In this document: piece by piece, positions 1 to 6,221 of the stretch
How the letters are laid out: the number at the start of each line of letters is the position of its first letter
Numbering within the stretch: position 1 is the stretch's first letter
Origin: Bifidobacterium breve
GTDB taxonomy: Bacteria > Actinomycetota > Acidimicrobiia > Acidimicrobiales > Ilumatobacteraceae
Direction of reading: 5' to 3'
DNA: 6,221 bases
NCBI GenBank assembly: GCA_945871625.1
Contig: CAMBWL010000058.1
Span: forward strand, 1 to 6,221
The notes under the pieces: generated by a model
The model's input: only the letters and a program-made list of their open reading frames with translations
Databases searched by the model: none
Told to the model about the DNA's origin: nothing
Made by a program: the position numbers and the translations under genes

Positions 1-840
1 CAAGGTCGGTTTCATGGTTTGCGCAATCGCGACTATGGCACGCAAGTTGTCGCTGGTGTAACTCCGGGCAAAGCGGGTCAAGATGTCGAAGGAATCAAAA
101 TCTACGACACGGTTGAGAGCGCAGTCGCTGCAACAGGTGCGACTGCTTCGTTCATTGCAGTGCCACCAAAGGCCGCACCAGAAGCAATTCTTGAAGCCGC
201 ACGAGCCGGCATTGGTTTCGTGGTTTGCATCACAGAAGGTGTGCCCGCACAAGACGAGGCACGAGTGTTTGCAACATTGCAACGCGATTTTCCCAAGACT
301 CGATTGCTTGGGCCGAATTGCCCTGGCATCATCAGCCCGGGTAAGTGCAATATCGGCATCACGGCTGGCGAGATCGCCGCGCTGCCAACTGCAAAGGGCC
401 CCAATGTCGGCATCGTTTCGCGCTCGGGCACGCTGACTTATCAAGCGTTGTACGAATTGAAACAACGCAACATCGGTGTGTCGACTTGTGTCGGCATTGG
501 TGGTGACCCCGTGCCCGGCACCTCGTTCGTAGATTGTTTGGCCGAATTTCAATCTGATCCTGAAACGCATGCGATCATCATGATCGGTGAAATTGGTGGC
601 ACAGCAGAAGAAGAGGCAGCCGAATTCATCATGACCCATGTGACGAAACCGATGAGCGCTTATATCGCAGGTGTCACAGCACCAGCCGGCAAAAAAATGG
701 GACATGCCGGTGCGATCGTTTCTGGTGGCAAAGGCACGGCGCAAGGCAAGATGGATGCTTTGAAGAGCGCTGGTGTCAAGGTCGGTTTGAACCCGACTGA
801 AGCGTGCGAGATGATGGCACAAATAATCGCATCAATGTAA
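1..840 (+). CDS. sucD: Succinyl-CoA ligase (ADP/GDP-forming) alpha subunit, 5' end cut by window edge
   Basis: Alpha subunit of the TCA-cycle enzyme that interconverts succinyl-CoA + NDP + phosphate and succinate + NTP + CoA; it works in the cytoplasm with the beta subunit SucC. The reading frame is open from base 1 (QGRFHGLRNRDYGTQ), matching the family's N-terminal CoA-binding Rossmann region (E. coli QGTFH...AYGTK). The true start is therefore upstream, about 20 residues are missing, and the TTG at 19 is not the start. Visible motifs are GVTPGK, GPNCPG, the VSRSGTLTY segment, STCVGIGGDPVPG and GEIGGTAEEEAA. The active-site phosphohistidine lies in MGHAGAI (His codon 703-705). The C-terminus is of normal length. 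A short insertion, about 5 residues compared with E. coli, lies before VGIVSRSG. sucC would be expected just upstream, outside the window. The acyltransferase start follows 13 bases after the stop, so co-transcription is likely. Identification is certain from these motifs; nucleotide preference (ADP or GDP) is set by SucC and cannot be seen. Confidence 0.97.
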   Translation, partial: QGRFHGLRNRDYGTQVVAGVTPGKAGQDVEGIKIYDTVESAVAATGATASFIAVPPKAAPEAILEAARAGIGFVVCITEGVPAQDEARVFATLQRDFPKTRLLGPNCPGIISPGKCNIGITAGEIAALPTAKGPNVGIVSRSGTLTYQALYELKQRNIGVSTCVGIGGDPVPGTSFVDCLAEFQSDPETHAIIMIGEIGGTAEEEAAEFIMTHVTKPMSAYIAGVTAPAGKKMGHAGAIVSGGKGTAQGKMDALKSAGVKVGLNPTEACEMMAQIIASM

Positions 841-853
841 GACTTAGTGTTCG

Positions 854-2764
854 ATGAATAAACGATCTGATCTTTTGACATATATTCCGTCGCTTGACGG
901 CCTTCGTGCCCTCTCGGTTTTGGCTGTGATTGTTTATCACGCCAACAAACTCTGGTTACCGGGCGGATTTCTTGGCGTTGAAGTGTTCTTCGTGATCAGC
1001 GGCTATCTGATCACCCTGTTGTTGCTTGCCGAGTCTGAGGCGAATGGTGCGGTTAGTTTGAAGCAGTTCTGGTTGCGTCGGGCCCGACGCTTGTTGCCGG
1101 CGCTATGGGTCGTCGTGTTGGGCGTAGTGGTTTTTGCCGCGATTTTTCAGCGGGATATTCTCGGCACTTTGCGTGGCGATGTCGTCGCAGCACTATTTTA
1201 TGGCTTTAACTGGTTTCAGATTTGGGTGGGCACGAGTTATTTCACATCTTTTGAATTCGTACCGTTGCGACATTTGTGGTCATTGGCGGTTGAAGAACAG
1301 TTTTATTTGATCTGGCCGATCGTGATGCTGGTCGTGGCCAAGTTTGGCAAACGACGTCTGCCGATTGTGAGCGCCGTGTTCTTTGGCCTCGCAGTTGCGC
1401 TCGCCGTATATATGGCTGTGGTCTACAAGTCGGGCACGATCTCAACGATTGCCGACACGCCAGAGCAGTTCACCAGCCTGTTCGGACAATCCGTCTCGCG
1501 CGTTGACTATTTATTTCTGGGTACATTCACCCGCTCAAGTGGTTTGCTACTCGGTGCAGCACTGGCGATTTGGTGGCGACCCTGGTTGTTGCAAAGTTCG
1601 CGGGCTGGGGCGAGCAAACTCTTTGACGTAATTGGTGTTATCGGTTTAGTCGCACTGGCGATGATGACGTGGCGATTTCAGACTGTCACCGAGGGCACCG
1701 ATCAGGGATCAGTCGGTTATGACCTGCTGTTTCGTGGCGGATTTTTCTTAACTGATGTTGCGAGTGTGGCGGTCATTGCCGCTGCGGTGCATCCAGGTTC
1801 AAGATTTTTTGCGCGAAGTTTGAGCAACCCAGTTTTGGTTTGGTTGGGCAGGCGTTCGTACGGCTTCTATCTATTTCATTGGCCTGTGTTTCAGTTTTAT
1901 CGACGCTTTGCGGGTCAAGGTTTGACGCCATATGAATTTGTAGTTTTGGTGTTGCTCGCACTTGCGTTGACCGAGTTGAGTTATCGATACATCGAGACAC
2001 CTGTACGCCAGGGCGCCATATCACGCTGGTGGAAAGACTTTCGTCAGCCTGCCCACGGTGCACAACTCGTGCGGCGGCAGCGGCGCATCGTGCTCGCGGC
2101 TTTCGCTTTGCTTTTGCCGGTGTTTGGCGTCGTCAGTTTGGCAACTGCGCGGGTGCAACTCGATGAGATTGCGCAAAACTTGTCAGACAACGAAGGAAAC
2201 ACGATTGATTTCTTGGGTGGTGGCGAGGCAACTAGCGCAGATACGCCAACGACGATTGAGGGCCAAGCCGTGACTGCAACAACTTCACTTGACGGTCAGG
2301 TGATTGATGTTTTGGCGATTGGCGACTCGGTGATGTTGGGGGCGGCAAATGTTTTGACTCAGCGCGGCGTCACCGTAGACGCATTGAAGAGTCGACCATT
2401 TCGACAAGCGCTTGAAATCGCGAATTTTATGAAGTCGGTAAATCGTCTTGGGTCGGTGGTGATCATTCATTTAGGGACGAATAATACTGTCGACGAAAAA
2501 ACTTTGGATGAAATCATGGTTCCGCTAAAAGATGTGCCAGTGGTTTTATTCGTGACCGTGCATGTGCCGAGCGAAGTGCGTCAAAACACGAATAATCGAC
2601 GAATAAACGAGTTGCCGTTGCGATACGAAAATGTCAAAATCTTGGATTGGTACTCAATTGCTTTGGCCCACCCCGAGTATTTGTATAGCGACAAAATCCA
2701 TATTCGGCCTGAAGGGCAAAAGATTTACGCCGATTTAATGATGCAAGCAATTGGTCGGCCATAA
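854..2764 (+). CDS. Membrane O-acyltransferase, OatA/OafA/YrhL type, with C-terminal SGNH domain
   Basis: A 636-residue two-domain protein predicted to move acyl groups (usually acetyl) across the membrane onto a cell-envelope acceptor. Residues about 10-385 form the acyltransferase-3 domain, with roughly ten hydrophobic helices. It has the R-X10-H motif (R18, H29), FLGVEVFFVISGYLIT, the RRxRRxxP motif (R75-P82) and HLWSLAVEEQFY (from H140). A last helix lies near 411-431. A linker rich in Ser, Thr, Asp and Gly (about 435-482) leads to an extracytoplasmic SGNH domain (about 484-633). That domain has GDSVMLG (Ser492), GTNN (G541, N543) and DKIH (Asp613, His616), so the catalytic triad is complete. 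Length and architecture match peptidoglycan O-acetyltransferase OatA (about 600 residues), but related proteins modify polysaccharides or lipids, so the acceptor is not assigned. The ATG at 854 sits just before the usual 'SLDGLRA' opening. No Shine-Dalgarno is visible; translation may be coupled to sucD. Confidence 0.93.
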   Translation: MNKRSDLLTYIPSLDGLRALSVLAVIVYHANKLWLPGGFLGVEVFFVISGYLITLLLLAESEANGAVSLKQFWLRRARRLLPALWVVVLGVVVFAAIFQRDILGTLRGDVVAALFYGFNWFQIWVGTSYFTSFEFVPLRHLWSLAVEEQFYLIWPIVMLVVAKFGKRRLPIVSAVFFGLAVALAVYMAVVYKSGTISTIADTPEQFTSLFGQSVSRVDYLFLGTFTRSSGLLLGAALAIWWRPWLLQSSRAGASKLFDVIGVIGLVALAMMTWRFQTVTEGTDQGSVGYDLLFRGGFFLTDVASVAVIAAAVHPGSRFFARSLSNPVLVWLGRRSYGFYLFHWPVFQFYRRFAGQGLTPYEFVVLVLLALALTELSYRYIETPVRQGAISRWWKDFRQPAHGAQLVRRQRRIVLAAFALLLPVFGVVSLATARVQLDEIAQNLSDNEGNTIDFLGGGEATSADTPTTIEGQAVTATTSLDGQVIDVLAIGDSVMLGAANVLTQRGVTVDALKSRPFRQALEIANFMKSVNRLGSVVIIHLGTNNTVDEKTLDEIMVPLKDVPVVLFVTVHVPSEVRQNTNNRRINELPLRYENVKILDWYSIALAHPEYLYSDKIHIRPEGQKIYADLMMQAIGRP

Positions 2765-2779
2765 GTTTTATCGTATGCT
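2751..2779 (+). promoter_or_regulatory. Possible weak sigma-70-type promoter for mdh
   Basis: TTGGTC (2751-2756) and TATGCT (2774-2779) are separated by 17 bases, the ideal spacing. The -10-like box matches TAnnnT, while only the TTG of the -35-like box matches well. Transcription would start about 2784-2789, giving a near-leaderless mRNA for the ATG at 2789, which fits the lack of a Shine-Dalgarno there. The -35-like box lies inside the end of the acyltransferase gene. Matches this weak occur often by chance, so this is a candidate only. Confidence 0.3.
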
Positions 2780-2788
2780 TACTGCGCC

Positions 2789-3775
2789 ATGACATCACCA
2801 ATTCGCATCGCAGTTTCTGGTGCCGCAGGCCAAATCGGCTACGGAATTTTGTTTCGCATTGCATCTGGGCAGATGCTTGGCGCAAACACGCCGGTAATTT
2901 TGCAATTGCTTGAAGTGACGCCGGCGTTGGGTGCGCTGAACGGCGTAAAAATGGAACTTGAAGATTGCGCATACTCGCCACTCGTTGATGTGATCACCAC
3001 GGATGATGCGAACATCGCGTTTGGTGACGCCGACATAGCGTTGTTGATCGGTGCGATGCCACGCAAAGACGGCATGGAGCGCGCAGATTTATTGACGGCC
3101 AATGGTGGCATCTTCAAACCGCAGGGTCGGGCAATCGCCAAGAACGCCAAAAGAAATGTCAAAGTATTGGTCGTTGGCAACCCGGCCAACACGAATGCTT
3201 TTATCGCGATGAGCAATGCGTCCGAGATTGACCCCAAGCAATTTACGGCGATGACGCGACTCGATCACAACCGCGCGGTGGCGCAACTTGCCCAACGAGT
3301 TGACAAACCAGTGACGGCGATCAAGAAGATGACAATTTGGGGAAACCACTCGGCGTCGCAGTATCCAGATATTTACAACTGCGAAATTGACGGCAAGAAC
3401 GCAGCGACAGTTGTCAACGACGAAACTTGGGTGCGTGAAACATTTATTCCGACTGTTGCCAAACGTGGTGCAGCGATTATTAAGGCGCGCGGTTTGTCAT
3501 CGGCGGCGTCGGCCGGCACCGCGGCAATGGATCATGTGCGCAACTGGGTGCAGGGCACGCCAGCAGGCGACTGGGTCAGCATGAGCGTGCCCTCAGACGG
3601 CAGTTACGGCGTGCCTGCGGGCTTGATTTCGTCGTTTCCGTGCACCTGCGCAAATGGTGAATACAGCATCGTGCAGGGTTTGCCGATCAATGACTTCAGT
3701 CGCAAGATGATTGATGCATCGGTTGCCGAGTTGATCGACGAGCGCGACGCAGTGCGCAGTCTGGGACTCGTTTAG
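2789..3775 (+). CDS. mdh: NAD-dependent malate dehydrogenase, Thermus/actinobacterial type
   Basis: Cytoplasmic TCA-cycle enzyme that oxidises malate to oxaloacetate with NAD+. The 328-residue product matches the 327-residue Thermus enzyme almost end to end, so the gene is complete and the ATG at 2789 is well supported. The N-terminal Rossmann fold has GAAGQIG (11-17). The acidic residue after the second strand (E42 in QLLEV) indicates NAD rather than NADP. The mobile active-site loop is PRKDGMER, with substrate-binding R92 and R98. Further on come VVGNPANTNA, the catalytic LDHNRA (D159, R162) and WGNHSASQYPD (catalytic H187). The C-terminal half has RGAAIIKARG, GDWVSMSVPS and the usual end at LGLV. 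It lies 24 bases after the acyltransferase with no Shine-Dalgarno; TATGCT at 2774 may belong to its own promoter. The TAG stop overlaps the TAA stop of the convergent SCP2-like gene. The cysteines in the FPCTC segment near the C-terminus differ from the Thermus enzyme (FPVTA), probably without consequence. Confidence 0.97.
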   Translation: MTSPIRIAVSGAAGQIGYGILFRIASGQMLGANTPVILQLLEVTPALGALNGVKMELEDCAYSPLVDVITTDDANIAFGDADIALLIGAMPRKDGMERADLLTANGGIFKPQGRAIAKNAKRNVKVLVVGNPANTNAFIAMSNASEIDPKQFTAMTRLDHNRAVAQLAQRVDKPVTAIKKMTIWGNHSASQYPDIYNCEIDGKNAATVVNDETWVRETFIPTVAKRGAAIIKARGLSSAASAGTAAMDHVRNWVQGTPAGDWVSMSVPSDGSYGVPAGLISSFPCTCANGEYSIVQGLPINDFSRKMIDASVAELIDERDAVRSLGLV

Positions 3776-4170
3776 AAATTCGTGTTGGCGTTGACGGCCG
3801 AAAAGACGGCGTCAAGCGCGAGAAATAACGGCTGAGTCGCAATCACGCGTTCGTGGTCGCCTTTGAAACGAATCTTGCCGCTGATGAAAGCTTCTTGGGC
3901 ATTGATCTTGCCCGTGGCGACACCCACTGCAGTTGCCCAATCTTGCGTGAATGCAATATCTGAAACTTTTGCCGGCCCGCTGGCGAAACTAAGTTTGCCG
4001 TCGCGCGACTCGAGATGATATGTGACGTCACCGCGTGGTGTGTCGGTGACGATTTGTGTGACAGAGATAGAGTTCTCGCGCGCAACGGCGATAATCTCGC
4101 TGTTTGCGTTGATTTTGTCGGCGACCGCTGTAATCCACTCGTTGCTGAGATAGTCAACGCGGGCTGACAT
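3772..4170 (-). CDS. SCP2-like (sterol carrier protein 2 fold) small protein
   Basis: A 132-residue soluble protein with no signal peptide or membrane helix. The C-terminal half has the typical SCP2 lipid-binding pattern: a beta-rich stretch (GDVTYHLES, about 47-55), then a tryptophan helix and GKINAQEAFISGKIRFKGD (87-105), followed by a hydrophobic C-terminal helix (PLFLALDAVFSAV). SCP2-fold proteins bind lipids or acyl-CoAs in a hydrophobic cavity; many stand-alone bacterial members have no known substrate, and none can be named here. I place the start at the ATG (4168-4170), giving MSARVDYLSNEW, because relatives tend to begin shortly before a 'LSxEW' segment. An in-frame TTG at 4198-4200 would add 10 residues and overlap hppA. 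No Shine-Dalgarno is seen for either. The gene starts 19 bases after the hppA stop, so it is probably on the same transcript. Its TAA stop (3772-3774) overlaps the mdh TAG on the other strand. Confidence 0.82.
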   Translation of the reverse strand: MSARVDYLSNEWITAVADKINANSEIIAVARENSISVTQIVTDTPRGDVTYHLESRDGKLSFASGPAKVSDIAFTQDWATAVGVATGKINAQEAFISGKIRFKGDHERVIATQPLFLALDAVFSAVNANTNF

Positions 4171-4189
4171 GAGTTGTGAAAACTGCTGA

Positions 4190-6221
4190 CTAAGCAGCAA
4201 CCATGCTGACTGATTTGCGACGCGAGAACATGATTGAAATTACCAAGATCACGAGCGAAATACCGGCGATGCTCAAGCGAGCAGTGTCGTTGTCTTTCAA
4301 GTTGATGATTGCGGGCAAGATCAAAAGCGCAACCAAGTTCATAACTTTGATCAACGGGTTGAGCGCTGGCCCAGCAGTGTCTTTGAATGGGTCGCCAACT
4401 GTGTCGCCGATGACGGCTGCCTTATGGGCATTTGAGCCCTTGCCACCGTGATGACCGTCCTCGATGTACTTCTTGGCATTGTCCCATGCACCACCGGCGT
4501 TGCTCAGATAATTTGCCATCAACTGGCCAGTCAAAATAACACCAGCCAAGAACGCGCCAAGTGCCGCATAACCGATGCCAAAGCCGACGATGACCGGCGT
4601 GAGCACCGCAAGCAATGCTGGCGTTGTTAGTTCGCGCAATGATGCCGCGGTGCAGATGTCGATGACTGGGCCATAGTCAGGTTGTTTTGTGCCGGCCATA
4701 ATTTTGCCGTCTGCAAACTGACTGCGAACTTCTTGCACGACAACACCAGCGGTGCGACCGACTGCGCGAATCGCGAGTGCCGAGAACATGAAGGCGATTG
4801 ATCCGCCGATTAACAAACCAATAAATGTTTTTACATCGGAGACATTTATTTGTGTTTCAACCGCAGTGAAAATCGCCGAACCCTCGAGTTTGTTGCCGGC
4901 TTCGTCTTTGAGGCCGAGTTCGCCGGCGATTGTCTCGATGTACGAAGCGAACAACGCAACTGCCGCAATAACAGCCGAACCGATAGCGAAACCTTTCGTT
5001 ACGGCTTTGGTTGTGTTGCCAACTGCGTCGAGGCTGACCAGAATTTTGCCTGTCTCGCCGTGCAACTCGCCAGCCATTTCGGCGATGCCTGCGGCGTTGT
5101 CTGAAACGGGGCCGAAAGTATCTTCAGACACGATGACGCCGGTGGTGGCGAGCATGCCCATGCCGCAAAGTGCAACGAGATACAGCGAGAACTGAATGTT
5201 TCCGCCACCCATCCAGATTGTTGTGCCGAGCGCGACGGCGATGCACAAGATTGCATACACCGATGATTCGAGACCCGACGCGGTGCCTGCGAGCACGACA
5301 GTTGCTGGGCCAGTCTCGGTGCTTTCGGCGATTTCTTTTACCGGACCATATTCGGTGCCGGTGAAATATTCGGTGAGACGACTCAAAACTTGAGCCAGAA
5401 TCAAGCCAACGAGAACTGCGCCAAATACGCGCCAACCCGTATTTGCGAAACCAGTCTTCTCGAGTTTGTCGTTGCCGACATAATAAGTTGCCAATAAGAA
5501 CGTGCCGATCACGGTGATGATGCCGGCGGTGAGAAAGCCGCGGTTAATTGGTTTCAACGCGTTCGTCTCGCCATCACGCGCGCGCACGGCGAAAACGCCG
5601 GCGATTGAAGCAACGACGCCGATCGCGCGTGCAGCAAGTGGAAATACCAAGCCGAGTGCTGGGTTCAAACCGATTGAGTTGAACGCGGCAACACCGAGAA
5701 TGATCGAGGCGACGAGAGTAACTTCATAACTTTCAAACAAGTCGGCAGCCATGCCTGCGCAGTCACCGACATTGTCGCCGACATTGTCGGCGATTGTTGC
5801 GGGGTTACGGGGGTCGTCTTCTGGGATGCCCGCTTCAACTTTGCCAACCAAGTCGGCACCGACATCCGCTGCCTTGGTGAAGATTCCGCCGCCGACGCGC
5901 AAGAACAATGCGAGAAGTGAACCGCCGAAGCCAAAACCGATCAGCATTGCAGAACTTGTGTTTTGAAACAGCGCGATGATGATTGTTGCGCCGAGCAAAC
6001 CGAGACCAACGGTGAACATGCCAGCAACGCCACCTGTGCGGAATGCAACTTGCAATGCTTCCTTCATCGAACCACGCCTGGCCGCTGCAGCAGTGCGCAC
6101 GTTGCCGCGAGTCGCGAGAGTCATGCCGATATAGCCAGTTAATCCTGAAGCAACGCAACCGAGAACGAAAGCGATTGTGCGATACAAACCTGAACTTACA
6201 AACGACAGCGCCGACTCGCCA
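4190..6221 (-). CDS. hppA: Membrane-bound proton-pumping pyrophosphatase, K+-independent type, 5' end cut by window edge
   Basis: Integral membrane enzyme that hydrolyses cytoplasmic pyrophosphate and pumps protons outward. The frame is open to the window edge (GESALSFVSSGLYRTIAF...), so the start is outside. About 676 residues are visible; the family usually has 700-800, so roughly 50-120 residues are missing, and the TTG at 6187 is internal. Counting from that TTG, the pyrophosphate/Mg site has DVGADLVGKVE (from D108), IPEDDPRNPATIADNVGDNVGD and, later, DNAAGIAEMAGE and GDTVGDPFKDTAGPALNPLIK. Helix 6 has DLFESYE (D149, E152, E155), the region of the ion gate. The K+ signature reads GNTTKAVTKG, with Lys394 and Thr397 where K+-dependent enzymes have Ala and Gly. 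This marks a K+-independent, hence proton-pumping, enzyme, since sodium pumps belong to the K+-dependent group. About 14 hydrophobic helices are visible. It is followed after 19 bases by the SCP2-like gene. Its promoter is not in the window. Confidence 0.97.
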   Translation of the reverse strand, partial: GESALSFVSSGLYRTIAFVLGCVASGLTGYIGMTLATRGNVRTAAAARRGSMKEALQVAFRTGGVAGMFTVGLGLLGATIIIALFQNTSSAMLIGFGFGGSLLALFLRVGGGIFTKAADVGADLVGKVEAGIPEDDPRNPATIADNVGDNVGDCAGMAADLFESYEVTLVASIILGVAAFNSIGLNPALGLVFPLAARAIGVVASIAGVFAVRARDGETNALKPINRGFLTAGIITVIGTFLLATYYVGNDKLEKTGFANTGWRVFGAVLVGLILAQVLSRLTEYFTGTEYGPVKEIAESTETGPATVVLAGTASGLESSVYAILCIAVALGTTIWMGGGNIQFSLYLVALCGMGMLATTGVIVSEDTFGPVSDNAAGIAEMAGELHGETGKILVSLDAVGNTTKAVTKGFAIGSAVIAAVALFASYIETIAGELGLKDEAGNKLEGSAIFTAVETQINVSDVKTFIGLLIGGSIAFMFSALAIRAVGRTAGVVVQEVRSQFADGKIMAGTKQPDYGPVIDICTAASLRELTTPALLAVLTPVIVGFGIGYAALGAFLAGVILTGQLMANYLSNAGGAWDNAKKYIEDGHHGGKGSNAHKAAVIGDTVGDPFKDTAGPALNPLIKVMNLVALLILPAIINLKDNDTARLSIAGISLVILVISIMFSRRKSVSMVAA

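Noticed and set aside
19..21. TTG at 19 as the start of sucD
   Set aside because: The same frame is open to base 1 and the residues before the TTG (QGRFHG) match the conserved N-terminal region of SucD, so the gene begins outside the window.
2839..3237. 132-codon open frame on the minus strand opposite mdh
   Set aside because: It is entirely antisense to the conserved mdh coding sequence, with no family features of its own.
3758..3768. AGTC-tgg-GACT hairpin near the end of mdh as a terminator
   Set aside because: A four-base-pair stem followed by only three T's inside coding sequence is far too weak for an intrinsic terminator.
4183..4197. Small inverted repeat CTGCT-gacta-AGCAG over the hppA stop
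   Set aside because: The stem is only five base pairs with no T-run after it, and the downstream gene is 19 bases away; too weak to call a terminator.
4198..4200. TTG at 4200 as the start of the SCP2-like gene
   Set aside because: It would overlap the hppA end and add ten residues unlike the family; the ATG at 4170 is a better start just before the conserved LSNEW segment.
4752..5195. 147-codon open frame on the plus strand opposite hppA
   Set aside because: It has no recognisable domain and lies wholly antisense to a strongly conserved enzyme; a by-product of hppA codon use.
5767..5791. 12-base tandem repeat and a 6-base-stem inverted repeat in hppA
   Set aside because: Both follow from the codons for the conserved active-site motif DNVGDNVGD, which repeats at the protein level throughout the family.
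6185..6187. TTG at 6187 as the start of hppA
   Set aside because: The frame continues to the window edge, and a start here would drop the first helices that the family has; the gene is cut by the window.

Overview
This is a compact, almost gap-free stretch of bacterial chromosome with five protein-coding genes. Two are cut by the window edges. There are no RNA genes, mobile elements, CRISPR arrays or long non-coding stretches; the largest gap between genes is 24 bases. Base composition is moderate (roughly half G+C by eye). The malate dehydrogenase is the Thermus/actinobacterial type, the membrane pyrophosphatase is the potassium-independent type, and none of the three visible starts has a clear Shine-Dalgarno sequence. 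Together these suggest an actinobacterium of moderate GC, perhaps a freshwater or marine Acidimicrobiia-like lineage. That placement is inference; the sequence contains no marker gene.

Plus strand, 1-3775: the 3' part of sucD (succinyl-CoA ligase alpha subunit), then after 13 bases an OatA/OafA-type membrane O-acyltransferase with a C-terminal SGNH esterase-like domain, then after 24 bases mdh (malate dehydrogenase). sucD and mdh are both TCA-cycle genes. The envelope acyltransferase between them is the one unexpected element of the layout. The three may be co-transcribed, but a possible weak promoter lies just before mdh.

Minus strand, 6221-3772: hppA (proton-pumping membrane pyrophosphatase, 5' end outside the window) followed after 19 bases by a small SCP2-like (sterol carrier protein 2 fold) gene, probably in one transcript. 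The SCP2-like gene and mdh converge tail to tail and their stop codons overlap, so no dedicated terminator can lie between the two transcription units.

Functionally the window is mostly core energy metabolism. Succinyl-CoA ligase makes ATP/GTP and succinate, malate dehydrogenase makes NADH and oxaloacetate, and the pyrophosphatase recovers energy from biosynthetic pyrophosphate as a proton gradient. I see no convincing new multi-gene system. The points worth a second look are the acyltransferase placed within the TCA genes, the hppA/SCP2 pairing, and the overlapping convergent stops.
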